Made by a program: the position numbers and the translations under genes. A stretch of DNA of 64,000 bases from an uncultured Bacteroidia bacterium (lineage in GTDB: Bacteria > Bacteroidota > Bacteroidia > Bacteroidales > UBA932): the NCBI GenBank assembly GCA_902789245.1, contig CADAND010000006.1:1-64000 (forward strand), in the 5' to 3' direction. The notes under the pieces were generated by a model, which was not told the origin of the DNA, did no database searches, and saw nothing but the letters and a program-made list of their open reading frames with translations. The number at the start of each line of letters is the position of its first letter. The stretch's first letter is position 1. This document shows, piece after piece, positions 53,339 to 61,672 of this stretch.

Positions 53339-55099
53339 TTAGAACTCCCCCTCGTCCAGCCGGCGGCGCCGCTCGGCGGGCGAATCCGGCGCCGGGGCGC
53401 TGCGCCGCGCGCGGCAGACGTCGCAGCTGCCGCAGTCCTCGCTCTCCGCCTGGCCGAAGTAGCGCAGCAGCCAGCGCGAACGGCACTCCTGGGTGCCGGA
53501 GGCGTATTCGACCATCGCATCGGCACGGGCCCGCGCGTTCTCCAGCAGGAAACGGTATTTCTCCTTCTGCAGGTTCACGTTGCCGGGCATCAGGCGGTTG
53601 TGGTGCAGGAAAACGACGCTGCAGCGGTCGCCGGGGATGTAGCGGATCACGTGCTCCAGCGAGGTGCGGTAGAGCAGCTGGCGCAGCTGCGGGATGCTCA
53701 GGCCGAGGGCCGCGGCCACGGGCTCCTCGCGGATGGGCACGGGCCAGGAGAAGATGCCCGAGTAGCGGCGCATCAGCACCTCCAGCAGCGAGACCATCGC
53801 CGGCTCCGGCAGGTCGATGTCGTAGAGCGCGTCGCGGTCCACCAGGATGCCCACCTGCGTGGCGATCTCCACGTCCTCCGAGAAGGTCAGGTGCTCCGCC
53901 CGCTCGAGGTACCTGAGCGCGTAGTGCACAGGCGCGCGTTCCAATTTAAAGTGCTTGGCAAAGGCCTCCAGGTCGAATTTCAGCTGGCGCCCCGCGCCGG
54001 CCTCGTAGGGGATTTCGAAGAAGACATGCAGCTTCTGGTAGATGTCCTCGATGTATTCCAGCGAGGGGAAGGTCACCTCGCGCAGCTGCTGCAGGCGGCG
54101 CACGTCGGTGGCGTTCCAGAGCAGCACGGCGTAGGCGGGCTTCCCGTCGCGTCCGGCCCGTCCGGCCTCCTGGAAGTAGGACTCCGGGCTCTCGGGCAGG
54201 CCCGTGTGCGCGACGAAGCGCACGTCGGGCTTGTCGATGCCCATGCCGAAGGCGTTCGTGCAGACCATCACGCGGATCTCCCCGCGCTTCCAGGCCTCCT
54301 GGCGCGAGGTGCGCGTCTCGCCGGACAGGCCGGCGTGGTAGTAGGACGCCACGACGCCGTTCGCCGAGAGGAACGCGGCCGTCTCCTCGCAGCGGCGCCG
54401 GTGGCGCATGTACACGATGCCGGAGCCCTCCACCCCGCGGCAGATGTCCAGCAGCTGCCCGCTCTTGTCCTCGCAGCGGCGCACGATGTAGGACAGGTTG
54501 GGCCGCTCGAAGCCGCTGCGCAGCAGCAGCCGCCCGCGGAACTCCAGCTTGTCCATGATGTCCTCCGCCACCCGCGGCGTGGCCGTGGCGGTGAGGGCGA
54601 TCACGGGAGCGTCCACGCTCTTTCGCAACTCACTGATGGTCAGGTAGTCCGGACGAAAGTCATAGCCCCACTGCGAGATACAGTGCGCCTCGTCCACGAC
54701 GATGTAGTTGACCGGGAGCAGCGGCAGCCAGGACTGGAAGAGCGCCGTCCCCAGCCGCTCGGGCGAGACGTACAGGAACTTGAAATCGCCGTAGGCGGCG
54801 TTGTTCAGCACGAGCTCCACCTCGCGGCGCTCCATGCCCGCATGGACGGACAGCGCGCGGATGCCCCGCGCCTCGAGGTTCTGCACCTGGTCTTTCATCA
54901 GGGCGATCAGGGGCGTGACCACGAGCGCGATGCCCTCGCGCATCAGCGCCGGGACCTGGAAGCAGACGGACTTGCCTCCGCCCGTAGGCAGGATGGCGAG
55001 CACGTCCTTCCCCTCCGCCGCGGCGGAGATAATCTCCTGCTGCATCGGACGGAAGGAGTCGTAGCCCCAGTACTGCTGCAGAACTTCCAATGCTTCCAT
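53339..55099 (-). CDS. recQ: ATP-dependent DNA helicase RecQ
   Basis: 586 residues from ATG 55099. Walker A ILPTGGGKSVCFQVP near 40, DEAHCISQWGYDFRPDY near 133, TATATPRV, and motif VI QEAGRAGRDG. A zinc-binding region follows with Cys at CRSRWLLRYFGQ and CGSCDVC near the end, which closes soon after; the HRDC domain is missing, as in many Bacteroidetes RecQ2 proteins. It unwinds recombination intermediates. A -7 box TACATTTG lies at 55105-55112 on the minus strand, so close that the mRNA would be leaderless. Confidence 0.93.
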   Translation of the reverse strand: MEALEVLQQYWGYDSFRPMQQEIISAAAEGKDVLAILPTGGGKSVCFQVPALMREGIALVVTPLIALMKDQVQNLEARGIRALSVHAGMERREVELVLNNAAYGDFKFLYVSPERLGTALFQSWLPLLPVNYIVVDEAHCISQWGYDFRPDYLTISELRKSVDAPVIALTATATPRVAEDIMDKLEFRGRLLLRSGFERPNLSYIVRRCEDKSGQLLDICRGVEGSGIVYMRHRRRCEETAAFLSANGVVASYYHAGLSGETRTSRQEAWKRGEIRVMVCTNAFGMGIDKPDVRFVAHTGLPESPESYFQEAGRAGRDGKPAYAVLLWNATDVRRLQQLREVTFPSLEYIEDIYQKLHVFFEIPYEAGAGRQLKFDLEAFAKHFKLERAPVHYALRYLERAEHLTFSEDVEIATQVGILVDRDALYDIDLPEPAMVSLLEVLMRRYSGIFSWPVPIREEPVAAALGLSIPQLRQLLYRTSLEHVIRYIPGDRCSVVFLHHNRLMPGNVNLQKEKYRFLLENARARADAMVEYASGTQECRSRWLLRYFGQAESEDCGSCDVCRARRSAPAPDSPAERRRRLDEGEF

Positions 55100-55146
55100 C
55101 AGGGCAAATGTAGGAAATTTTCCCAGAAACTCTCCGAACCGCAGGC

Positions 55147-55178
55147 TTTGGAATTCTCGCGGAAAATTACTATATTTG
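55147..55178 (+). promoter_or_regulatory. Promoter of pckA
   Basis: -33 TTTG (55147-55150) and -7 TATATTTG (55171-55178), with 20 bases between, a full match to the Bacteroidetes consensus. Confidence 0.75.
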
Positions 55179-55240
55179 CCCGATTCTAAGGAATCGGCAA
55201 AAAGCAAGTTATTCAAATAAAGTTTTAAAACATAAAAGTT

Positions 55241-56845
55241 ATGGCTAAGATCGATTTAAGCAAGTACGGCATCAAGGGAGTGACCGAGGTCCTCTACAAT
55301 CCTACTTATGAAGTCCTCTACAACGAGGAGACCAAGCCCGAGCTCGAGGGCTATGACAAAGGTCAGGTGACCGAACTCGGCGCCATCAACGTCATGACCG
55401 GTGTCTACACCGGACGTTCCCCTAAGGACAAGTACATCGTGATGGACAAGAACTCCAAGGACACCGTGTGGTGGAACACCCCGGACTATCCGAACGACAA
55501 TCACGAGATGTCCGAGAAGGTCTGGAAAGAGGTCCGCAACCTGGCTGTCAAGCAGCTCAGCGGCAAGCGCCTCTTCGTGGTGGACGGCTTCTGCGGCACC
55601 CACAAGGACACCCGCATGAAGATCCGCTTCATCATGGAGGTGGCCTGGCAGGCCCACTTCGTGACCAACATGTTCATCCGTCCGATGAACCAGGCCGAGT
55701 TCGACCAGGATCCCGACTTCGTGGTGTACTGCGCCGCCAAGGCCAAGGTCGACAACTACGAGGAACTGGGTCTCCGCTCCGACACCTGCGTCGCCTTCAA
55801 CGTGACCAGCAAGGAGCAGGTCATCCTCAACACCTGGTACGGCGGTGAGATGAAGAAGGGTATGTTCTCCATGATGAACTACTTCCTCCCGCTGAAGGGC
55901 ATCGCCGCGATGCACTGCTCCGCCAACACCGACATGAACGGCGAGAACACCGCCATCTTCTTCGGTCTGTCCGGCACCGGCAAGACCACCCTCTCCACCG
56001 ACCCGAAGCGTCTGCTCATCGGCGACGACGAGCACGGCTGGGACGACGAGGGCGTCTTCAACTTCGAAGGCGGCTGCTACGCCAAGGTCATCAAGCTCGA
56101 CAAGGAGTCTGAGCCCGATATCTACAACGCCATCCGCCGCGACGCGCTCCTCGAGAACGTGACCGTCGACGCCGAGGGCAAGATCGACTTCAACGACAAG
56201 AGCGTCACCGAGAACACCCGCGTGTCCTACCCGATCTACCACATCAACAAGATCGTCCGCCCGGTGTCCCAGGGTCCTGCCGCCAAGCAGGTCATCTTCC
56301 TGTCCGCCGACGCTTTCGGCGTGCTGCCTCCCGTCTCCATCCTGACCCCGGAGCAGACCAAGTACTACTTCCTGAGCGGCTTCACCGCCAAGCTCGCCGG
56401 TACTGAGCGCGGCATCACCGAGCCGACTCCGACCTTCTCCGCCTGCTTCGGCCAGGCCTTCCTGGAGCTGCACCCGACCAAGTACGCCGAGGAGCTCGTC
56501 AAGCGCATGGAGAAGAGCGGCGCCAAGGCTTACCTCGTGAACACCGGCTGGAACGGCACCGGCAAGCGCATCTCCATCAAGGATACGCGCGGAATCATCG
56601 ACGCCATCCTGGACGGCAGCATCGACAAGGCTCCGACCAAGAAGATCCCTTACTTCAACTTCGAGGTTCCCACCGAGCTCAAGGGCGTCGACACCGGCAT
56701 CCTCGATCCTCGCGACACCTACGCCGACGCGAAGGTCTGGGAGGAGAAGGCCAAGGATCTCGCCGGCCGCTTCATCAAGAACTTCCACAAGTACGAGAGC
56801 AACGAAGCTGGTAAGGCCCTGGTGGCCGCCGGTCCTCAGCTCTAG
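55241..56845 (+). CDS. pckA: Phosphoenolpyruvate carboxykinase (ATP)
   Basis: 534 residues, the family length. The P-loop is [16 protein letters not shown] (about 241-256), and other conserved stretches are [35 protein letters not shown] with the metal-binding Lys and His, [11 protein letters not shown], and [11 protein letters not shown]. It interconverts oxaloacetate and PEP. In Bacteroidales it fixes CO2 in the succinate pathway. Single gene with its own consensus promoter and terminator; very strong codon bias suggests high expression. Confidence 0.98.
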   Translation: MAKIDLSKYGIKGVTEVLYNPTYEVLYNEETKPELEGYDKGQVTELGAINVMTGVYTGRSPKDKYIVMDKNSKDTVWWNTPDYPNDNHEMSEKVWKEVRNLAVKQLSGKRLFVVDGFCGTHKDTRMKIRFIMEVAWQAHFVTNMFIRPMNQAEFDQDPDFVVYCAAKAKVDNYEELGLRSDTCVAFNVTSKEQVILNTWYGGEMKKGMFSMMNYFLPLKGIAAMHCSANTDMNGENTAIFFGLSGTGKTTLSTDPKRLLIGDDEHGWDDEGVFNFEGGCYAKVIKLDKESEPDIYNAIRRDALLENVTVDAEGKIDFNDKSVTENTRVSYPIYHINKIVRPVSQGPAAKQVIFLSADAFGVLPPVSILTPEQTKYYFLSGFTAKLAGTERGITEPTPTFSACFGQAFLELHPTKYAEELVKRMEKSGAKAYLVNTGWNGTGKRISIKDTRGIIDAILDGSIDKAPTKKIPYFNFEVPTELKGVDTGILDPRDTYADAKVWEEKAKDLAGRFIKNFHKYESNEAGKALVAAGPQL

Positions 56846-56877
56846 TCCTGTCATCCTGAGCGAAAGCGAAGGATCTG

Positions 56878-56908
56878 TAAAAAACCGCTCCGCAGGGGCG
56901 GTTTTTTT
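56878..56908 (+). terminator. Terminator of pckA
   Basis: ACCGCTCC and GGGGCGGT around 56884-56902, followed by seven T. Confidence 0.9.
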
Positions 56909-56964
56909 GTTTTTATTCCTATCTTTATGGTCCTTAATTGAACTAAACCTATAATAAAAACATT

Positions 56965-57513
56965 ATGACCCTTATCATTGTCATTGCTGTCATCGCCCTC
57001 CTTGTCCTGTGGGTGATCTCCGTCCAGCGCAAGCTCGTCAACCAGGATGAACTTTGCAAGAACTCCATGAGCACCATCGGTGTCCAGCAGGAAAGCCGCT
57101 GGGACGCCCTGACCGGCATGGTCGAGCTCATCAAGTCCTACAACGAGCATGAGTACAACACCCTGCGCGACGTGATCGCCCAGCGCCGCCCGATCGACGG
57201 CAACAGCACCGCCGAGGAAGCGGACATGCAGGAAAGCCTCATGGGCCAGGTGGCCAGCCGCCTGAACGTCGTGATCGAGCAGTATCCCGACATCAAGGCC
57301 AACGAGAACTACGGCAAGGCGATGGACGCCGTCGACAAATACACCAACATGGTGCGTACCAGCAAGATGGTGTACAACGACACGGCCACCAACTACAACA
57401 AGCTCATCCGTCAGATCCCGGATTCCATCGTGGCGAGCCTCTTCGGCTTCAAGGTGCGTGAGTACCTCAAGATCGAGGACCAGAAGACGGGGATGCCTTC
57501 CCTCTCGATCTAA
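56965..57513 (+). CDS. LemA family membrane protein
   Basis: 182 residues with one N-terminal membrane segment (LIIVIAVIALLVLWVISVQ) followed by helices with the LemA pattern: KLVNQDELCKNSMSTIGVQQESRWDAL and LNVVIEQYPDIKANENYGK. LemA proteins have an exposed N-terminus and a helical cytoplasmic or periplasmic part of unclear function. The DUF2207 gene follows after 2 bases; the two families are often neighbours and probably act together. Confidence 0.92.
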   Translation: MTLIIVIAVIALLVLWVISVQRKLVNQDELCKNSMSTIGVQQESRWDALTGMVELIKSYNEHEYNTLRDVIAQRRPIDGNSTAEEADMQESLMGQVASRLNVVIEQYPDIKANENYGKAMDAVDKYTNMVRTSKMVYNDTATNYNKLIRQIPDSIVASLFGFKVREYLKIEDQKTGMPSLSI

Positions 57514-57515
57514 GC

Positions 57516-59225
57516 ATGAAGCAGTGGATTACCTTATTGGCGGCATTGGTTACGACCTTTGCCGCTTTTGCCGATGAGCAGCGGGTGTACGACCTGGACA
57601 TCACGGTCACCCTCTACTCGTCGGGCATCGCCGGCGTCCACGAGGTCTGGGACCTCGACACCGGCGACGGCATCACGGAGTGGTACCTCCCCCGCGAGAA
57701 CCTCGGCGACATCGAAATCTCCAAGCTCAAGGTCCTGGACGAGCAGTACAACGGCGGCCAGCCCTTCTCCGACGTCGGCGAGTGGGATGTGGACCTGAGC
57801 CGGCGGCAGAAGACCGGCAAGAGCGGCATCGTCCACAAGTACGACGGCGTCGAGCTCTGCTGGGGCATCGGCGACTACGGGCACCACGTCTTCCATGTCT
57901 TCTACACCATGAAGAACGCCGTCAAGACCCTGAACGACTACGACATGTTCCACATGCAGCTGGTCAACGACGAGCTGAAGTCTCCCCCGGAGCATGTGCG
58001 CGTGACCATCGAGACCGACCAGAAGTCCGTGAAAGCCGTGCTGGACACCGTCAACACGCGCATCTGGGGCTTCGGCTACGAGGGTACGACCGCCTTCATG
58101 GATGACGGCACCGTGGTCTTCGAGTCCTCCGAACCCTTCGGCTACTACAGCTCGGTGATCGCCCTGCTGCGCTTCGACAAGGGGATGTTCAACTCCCCCA
58201 GCGTGCAGGAGCGCGACTTCCAGGCCGTGCTGGACCGCGCGATGGAGGGGGCGGACTTCGGCCCCCGCGGGGACAGCTACGATGACGACGAAGATGACGA
58301 CTGGTGGGCTTCCCTGATCGCCATCCTGCTGATGTTCTTCGGCTCCAAGAAAGCCCTCAACAAGGGCATGGGCAAGGTCAGCAAGCGCGAGAAGAAGAAA
58401 TTCATGGGCGCCAAGGAGAGCGAGGTCAGCTGGTACCGCGACGTCCCGATGGACGGCGACCTGATCGCCGCCGACTACGCCCTCTCCCGCCTCGGCGAGG
58501 ACCGCAAGCAGAACGCCCTCGCCTCCGCGGAGATCCTCCGCATGATCTACCAGGGCTATCTGGACGTGCGCAAGGACGCCAGCGGCAAGATCGAGATCAC
58601 CTTCGCCGACAGCAAGTACGGCAAGGGCGAGATGGATTCGATCGGCAGCGACCTCTGGAGCATGATGCTGGAGGCCTCCGGCGACGACCGCGTCCTCCAG
58701 GACAAGGAGTTCTCCGCCTGGTCGAGAAAAAACAAGAAGCGGCTCTACAGCTGGACCGAGAAGATGACCCTGATGGGAAAGAAACGCTTCCGCGACAACG
58801 GCTGGATGCAGACGGTCAGCTCGAAGACCACGCCCGAGGGACAGCTGGAGGTCCAGCACCTCGTGGGCTTCCGCAAGTTCCTGGAAGACTTCACCCTGAC
58901 CGGCCAGCGCGAGACCATCGAGGTCCACCTGTGGCAGGACTACCTCGTCTACGGCGCCCTGCTGGGCATCGCCGACAAGGTGGCCAAGCAGCTCAAGGAC
59001 ATCGATCCGGTACTCTTCGAGCAGACCGTCGGCTACGACTACACCACCTTCGACGGTGCGCTCCGCTCCCTGAACAGCCTGTCGCGCTCCATCACGAGCG
59101 CCAACCGCGCCTACGCTGCGTCCACCTATTCCGGCGGCAGCGGCTGGAGCGGCGGTGGCGGCCACAGCTCTTTCGGCGGTGGCGGCGGCTTCAGCGGCGG
59201 CGGCCACGGCGGCGGCGGACGGTAG
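57516..59225 (+). CDS. DUF2207 family membrane protein with Gly-rich tail
   Basis: 569 residues: signal peptide (AALVTTFAAFA), an N-terminal beta-rich DUF2207 domain (VYDLDITVTLYSSGIAGVHEVW), a membrane segment at about 265-283 (WWASLIAILLMFFGS), a cytoplasmic part, and a tail made almost only of Gly, Ser and His (SGGGGHSSFGGGGGFSGGG). The tail is standard for the family. Function unknown; cell envelope. Coupled to lemA-like gene. Confidence 0.9.
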   Translation: MKQWITLLAALVTTFAAFADEQRVYDLDITVTLYSSGIAGVHEVWDLDTGDGITEWYLPRENLGDIEISKLKVLDEQYNGGQPFSDVGEWDVDLSRRQKTGKSGIVHKYDGVELCWGIGDYGHHVFHVFYTMKNAVKTLNDYDMFHMQLVNDELKSPPEHVRVTIETDQKSVKAVLDTVNTRIWGFGYEGTTAFMDDGTVVFESSEPFGYYSSVIALLRFDKGMFNSPSVQERDFQAVLDRAMEGADFGPRGDSYDDDEDDDWWASLIAILLMFFGSKKALNKGMGKVSKREKKKFMGAKESEVSWYRDVPMDGDLIAADYALSRLGEDRKQNALASAEILRMIYQGYLDVRKDASGKIEITFADSKYGKGEMDSIGSDLWSMMLEASGDDRVLQDKEFSAWSRKNKKRLYSWTEKMTLMGKKRFRDNGWMQTVSSKTTPEGQLEVQHLVGFRKFLEDFTLTGQRETIEVHLWQDYLVYGALLGIADKVAKQLKDIDPVLFEQTVGYDYTTFDGALRSLNSLSRSITSANRAYAASTYSGGSGWSGGGGHSSFGGGGGFSGGGHGGGGR

Positions 59226-59246
59226 TCCCGCACCGGCTGAAACGGC

Positions 59247-59304
59247 AGTTGCCCCCGGAAAGCTGAAAAATTCCCCGCTGGGGAGAAGCTTTCCGGGGGC
59301 AACT
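59247..59304. terminator. Long hairpin between convergent DUF2207 and recG genes
   Basis: A perfect 18-bp inverted repeat: AGTTGCCCCCGGAAAGCT at 59247-59264 and its complement at 59287-59304, with an inner stem TCCCC/GGGGA. No T tract of note. It may be a bidirectional terminator or an attenuator-like structure. Confidence 0.65.
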
Positions 59305-59321
59305 CCGTATTCAGCCTCCGT

Positions 59322-61601
59322 TTAGGAAATCTGGCTGTAATCTTTTACTACGTATTTCTCCTTGCGGAGTTCCCGCACCAGCGGGGCGTTCTGCGGCGCG
59401 GAGAGCGTCGGATCGGCATCCAGGACCTGCCCCGCGTAGATGCGGGCTTCGGTGAGCAGCTGGCCGTCCTTGGCCAGCGAGGCGATGTTCAGGCTGATGG
59501 GCAGGCCGCTCTGCTGCGTGCCCTCCAGGTCGCCGGGGCCGCGCATCTTCATGTCCTGCTCGGCGATCTCGAAGCCGTCCTCCGTCTGGCACATCAGGTT
59601 CAGGCGCTGCTCGGCCTCCTTGGACGTCTTGACGTCCCTGACCAGGATGCAATAGGACTTCTCGGCGCCGCGCCCCACGCGGCCGCGCAGCTGGTGGAGC
59701 TGGCTCAGGCCGAAGCGCTGGGCGCTCTCGATCACCATCACGGAGGCGTTGGGCACGTCCACGCCGACCTCGATCACCGTCGTGGACACCAGGATGTTGG
59801 CGCGGCCCGCCACGAAGGCGGACATGTTGAAATTCTTCTCCTCGCTGCTCTGCTGCCCGTGGACGATGGCCACCTTGTAGTCCGGCAGCGGGAAGGCGTT
59901 GACGATCTCCTCGTAGCCCTTCTCCAGGTTCTGCAGGTCCATCTTCTCGCTCTCGAAGATGAGCGGGAAGACCACGAAGACCTGGCGGCCGCGGGCGATC
60001 TCCGCCCGCATGAACTTGTACATCGACGCCCGGTCGTTCTGCCTGATGCACATCGTCTGGACGGGCTTGCGGCCCGGCGGCATCTCGTCGATGACCGACA
60101 CGTCGAGGTCGCCGTAGAGGGTCATCGCCAGCGTCCGCGGAATAGGCGTCGCCGTCATTACGAGCACGTGCGGCGGGACCCGGTCGGCCTGGTCGGCAGA
60201 GGCCTGTCTCGGAAAACCGTGGCCACCCATGGCCTCGTAAATGGGGGGGACCCGCTGCTCCGCAGTGGGGGGGATGAGCGTAGCGAAGTTTTCGGGGACA
60301 GGGCCTCTGCCGACCAGCGGCCCTTTCGACCAGAGCTTCGAACGCTGCTCGACGCCGAAGCGGTGCTGCTCGTCAATGACGGCGAGGCCCAGGTTGCGGA
60401 AGACGACGTTGTCCTCCAGCAGCGCGTGCGTGCCGACGATGATGCCCAGCGAGCCGTCCTCGAGGGCGGCGTGGATGGCGCGCCGCTCCTTCTGCGTCGT
60501 GCTGCCGGTCAGCAGCGCACACTGCACGGCAGTGGGCTTGAGATATTTCTGGATATTGGCGTAGTGCTGCTGCGCAAGCACCTCGGTCGGCGCCATGATA
60601 CAGGTCTGGTAGCCGTTGCCGATGGCCAGCAGGCAGCTCAGCACGGCCACCATCGTCTTGCCGGAACCCACGTCGCCCTGCAGCAGGCGGTTCATCTGGT
60701 GCCCGCTGGTCAGGTCGGCGCGGATCTCCTTGATCACGCGCTGCTGCGCACCCGTCAGCGAATACGGGAGGGCGTTGTAGCACGCGTGGAAGTCCGGCCC
60801 CACCTTGGGCATCAGCAGGCCGCGCTCGCCGCGCGAACGGACATATTTCTGCTTCAGCAGCGAGAGCTGCAGGAAGAAGAGCTCCTCGAACTTGAGGCGG
60901 TAGGTCGCCTTCTGGAGAGCGTAGGAGTCCTTCGGGAAATGGATGTTCTTGAGCGCGTACGGCAGCGAGACGAGCCCGCGGTCGCGCAGGATGTACTCCG
61001 GCAGCGTCTCCACTACCTCCGGCAGGCAGAGCGACAGGGCGGCCGCCTGGAGCTTGCACATCACCTTGCCGGTGATGCCGCCCGTCTTGAGCTTCTCCGT
61101 GCTCGGATACACGCCCGTCAGCGCGCCCTGCGAGAGGGCGCCGTCCTGCGGCACGTCCACCTCGGGATGGACGATGTTCATGCGCGTACCGAAGGCCTGC
61201 GGCTTGCCGAAGAAGAGGAAGGTGGCGCCGGGCACCAGCCGCTGGTAGTTCCACTTGATCCCCTTGAAAAACACCATCTCCATGCGCCCGGAGGCGTCTT
61301 CGACCATGACCGACAGGCGCTTGCAGGCGCCGAAATGGATGGGATTGTCGTCCTGGGAGACGATGGATCCGGAGGGGCCGTAGAGGGTGCGGGTCAGGAC
61401 CGTGGCCTGCAGCTGGACGAAGGCGAGGTCGGGCGCCACCTGCGCGATGGGCGTGATCCCGCTGCGGTCGATGTAGCGGAACGGGTACAGGTGGATGAGG
61501 TCCGAGAGGGTCTCGATCCCGAGCTCGCGCCGCAGGAGCTCGGCCCGCTTGGGACCGACCCCGGCGAGGTACTGTATGCTGCTGTCCAGTTCCTTGGCCA
61601 T
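59322..61601 (-). CDS. recG: ATP-dependent DNA helicase RecG with in-frame insertion
   Basis: 759 residues from ATG 61601. The N-terminal wedge domain (VQLQATVLTRTLYGPSG) is followed by Walker A GDVGSGKTMVAVLS near 309, DEQHRFGVEQR near 409, and the C-terminal helicase and TRG motifs (RGRVGRGAEKSYCILV, GPGDLEGTQQSG). RecG drives branch migration at stalled forks. Between WSKG and PPHVLVMTATPIPR there are about 45 extra residues (about 425-472) against the short loop of E. coli RecG. The extra DNA is flanked by 27-bp inverted repeats. The -7 box TATATTTG at 61607-61614 is nearly at the ATG, so the mRNA would be leaderless. Confidence 0.95.
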   Translation of the reverse strand: MAKELDSSIQYLAGVGPKRAELLRRELGIETLSDLIHLYPFRYIDRSGITPIAQVAPDLAFVQLQATVLTRTLYGPSGSIVSQDDNPIHFGACKRLSVMVEDASGRMEMVFFKGIKWNYQRLVPGATFLFFGKPQAFGTRMNIVHPEVDVPQDGALSQGALTGVYPSTEKLKTGGITGKVMCKLQAAALSLCLPEVVETLPEYILRDRGLVSLPYALKNIHFPKDSYALQKATYRLKFEELFFLQLSLLKQKYVRSRGERGLLMPKVGPDFHACYNALPYSLTGAQQRVIKEIRADLTSGHQMNRLLQGDVGSGKTMVAVLSCLLAIGNGYQTCIMAPTEVLAQQHYANIQKYLKPTAVQCALLTGSTTQKERRAIHAALEDGSLGIIVGTHALLEDNVVFRNLGLAVIDEQHRFGVEQRSKLWSKGPLVGRGPVPENFATLIPPTAEQRVPPIYEAMGGHGFPRQASADQADRVPPHVLVMTATPIPRTLAMTLYGDLDVSVIDEMPPGRKPVQTMCIRQNDRASMYKFMRAEIARGRQVFVVFPLIFESEKMDLQNLEKGYEEIVNAFPLPDYKVAIVHGQQSSEEKNFNMSAFVAGRANILVSTTVIEVGVDVPNASVMVIESAQRFGLSQLHQLRGRVGRGAEKSYCILVRDVKTSKEAEQRLNLMCQTEDGFEIAEQDMKMRGPGDLEGTQQSGLPISLNIASLAKDGQLLTEARIYAGQVLDADPTLSAPQNAPLVRELRKEKYVVKDYSQIS
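60191..60315. mobile_element. Palindromic 125-bp insertion inside recG
   Basis: Left arm 60191-60217 starts GGTCGGCAGAGGCCTGTCTC; right arm 60288-60315 ends GGGCCTCTGCCGACC and is its near-perfect complement with one extra base. The centre carries another G-rich part with ATGGGGGGGACCC and CAGTGGGGGGGATG. It stays in frame with recG. It resembles palindromic elements that insert in coding DNA, such as the RPE elements of Rickettsia. Confidence 0.7.
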
Positions 61602-61637
61602 ACCCACAAATATACGAAAAACCGGCCGAAAAATTAT

Positions 61638-61645
61638 TATCTTTG
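61638..61645 (+). promoter_or_regulatory. -7 box of the S9 peptidase gene
   Basis: TATCTTTG, 28 bases before the ATG at 61673 and divergent from the recG box at 61607-61614. Confidence 0.6.
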
Positions 61646-61672
61646 TATTTCCAATACAAAAGACCCTCAAGC

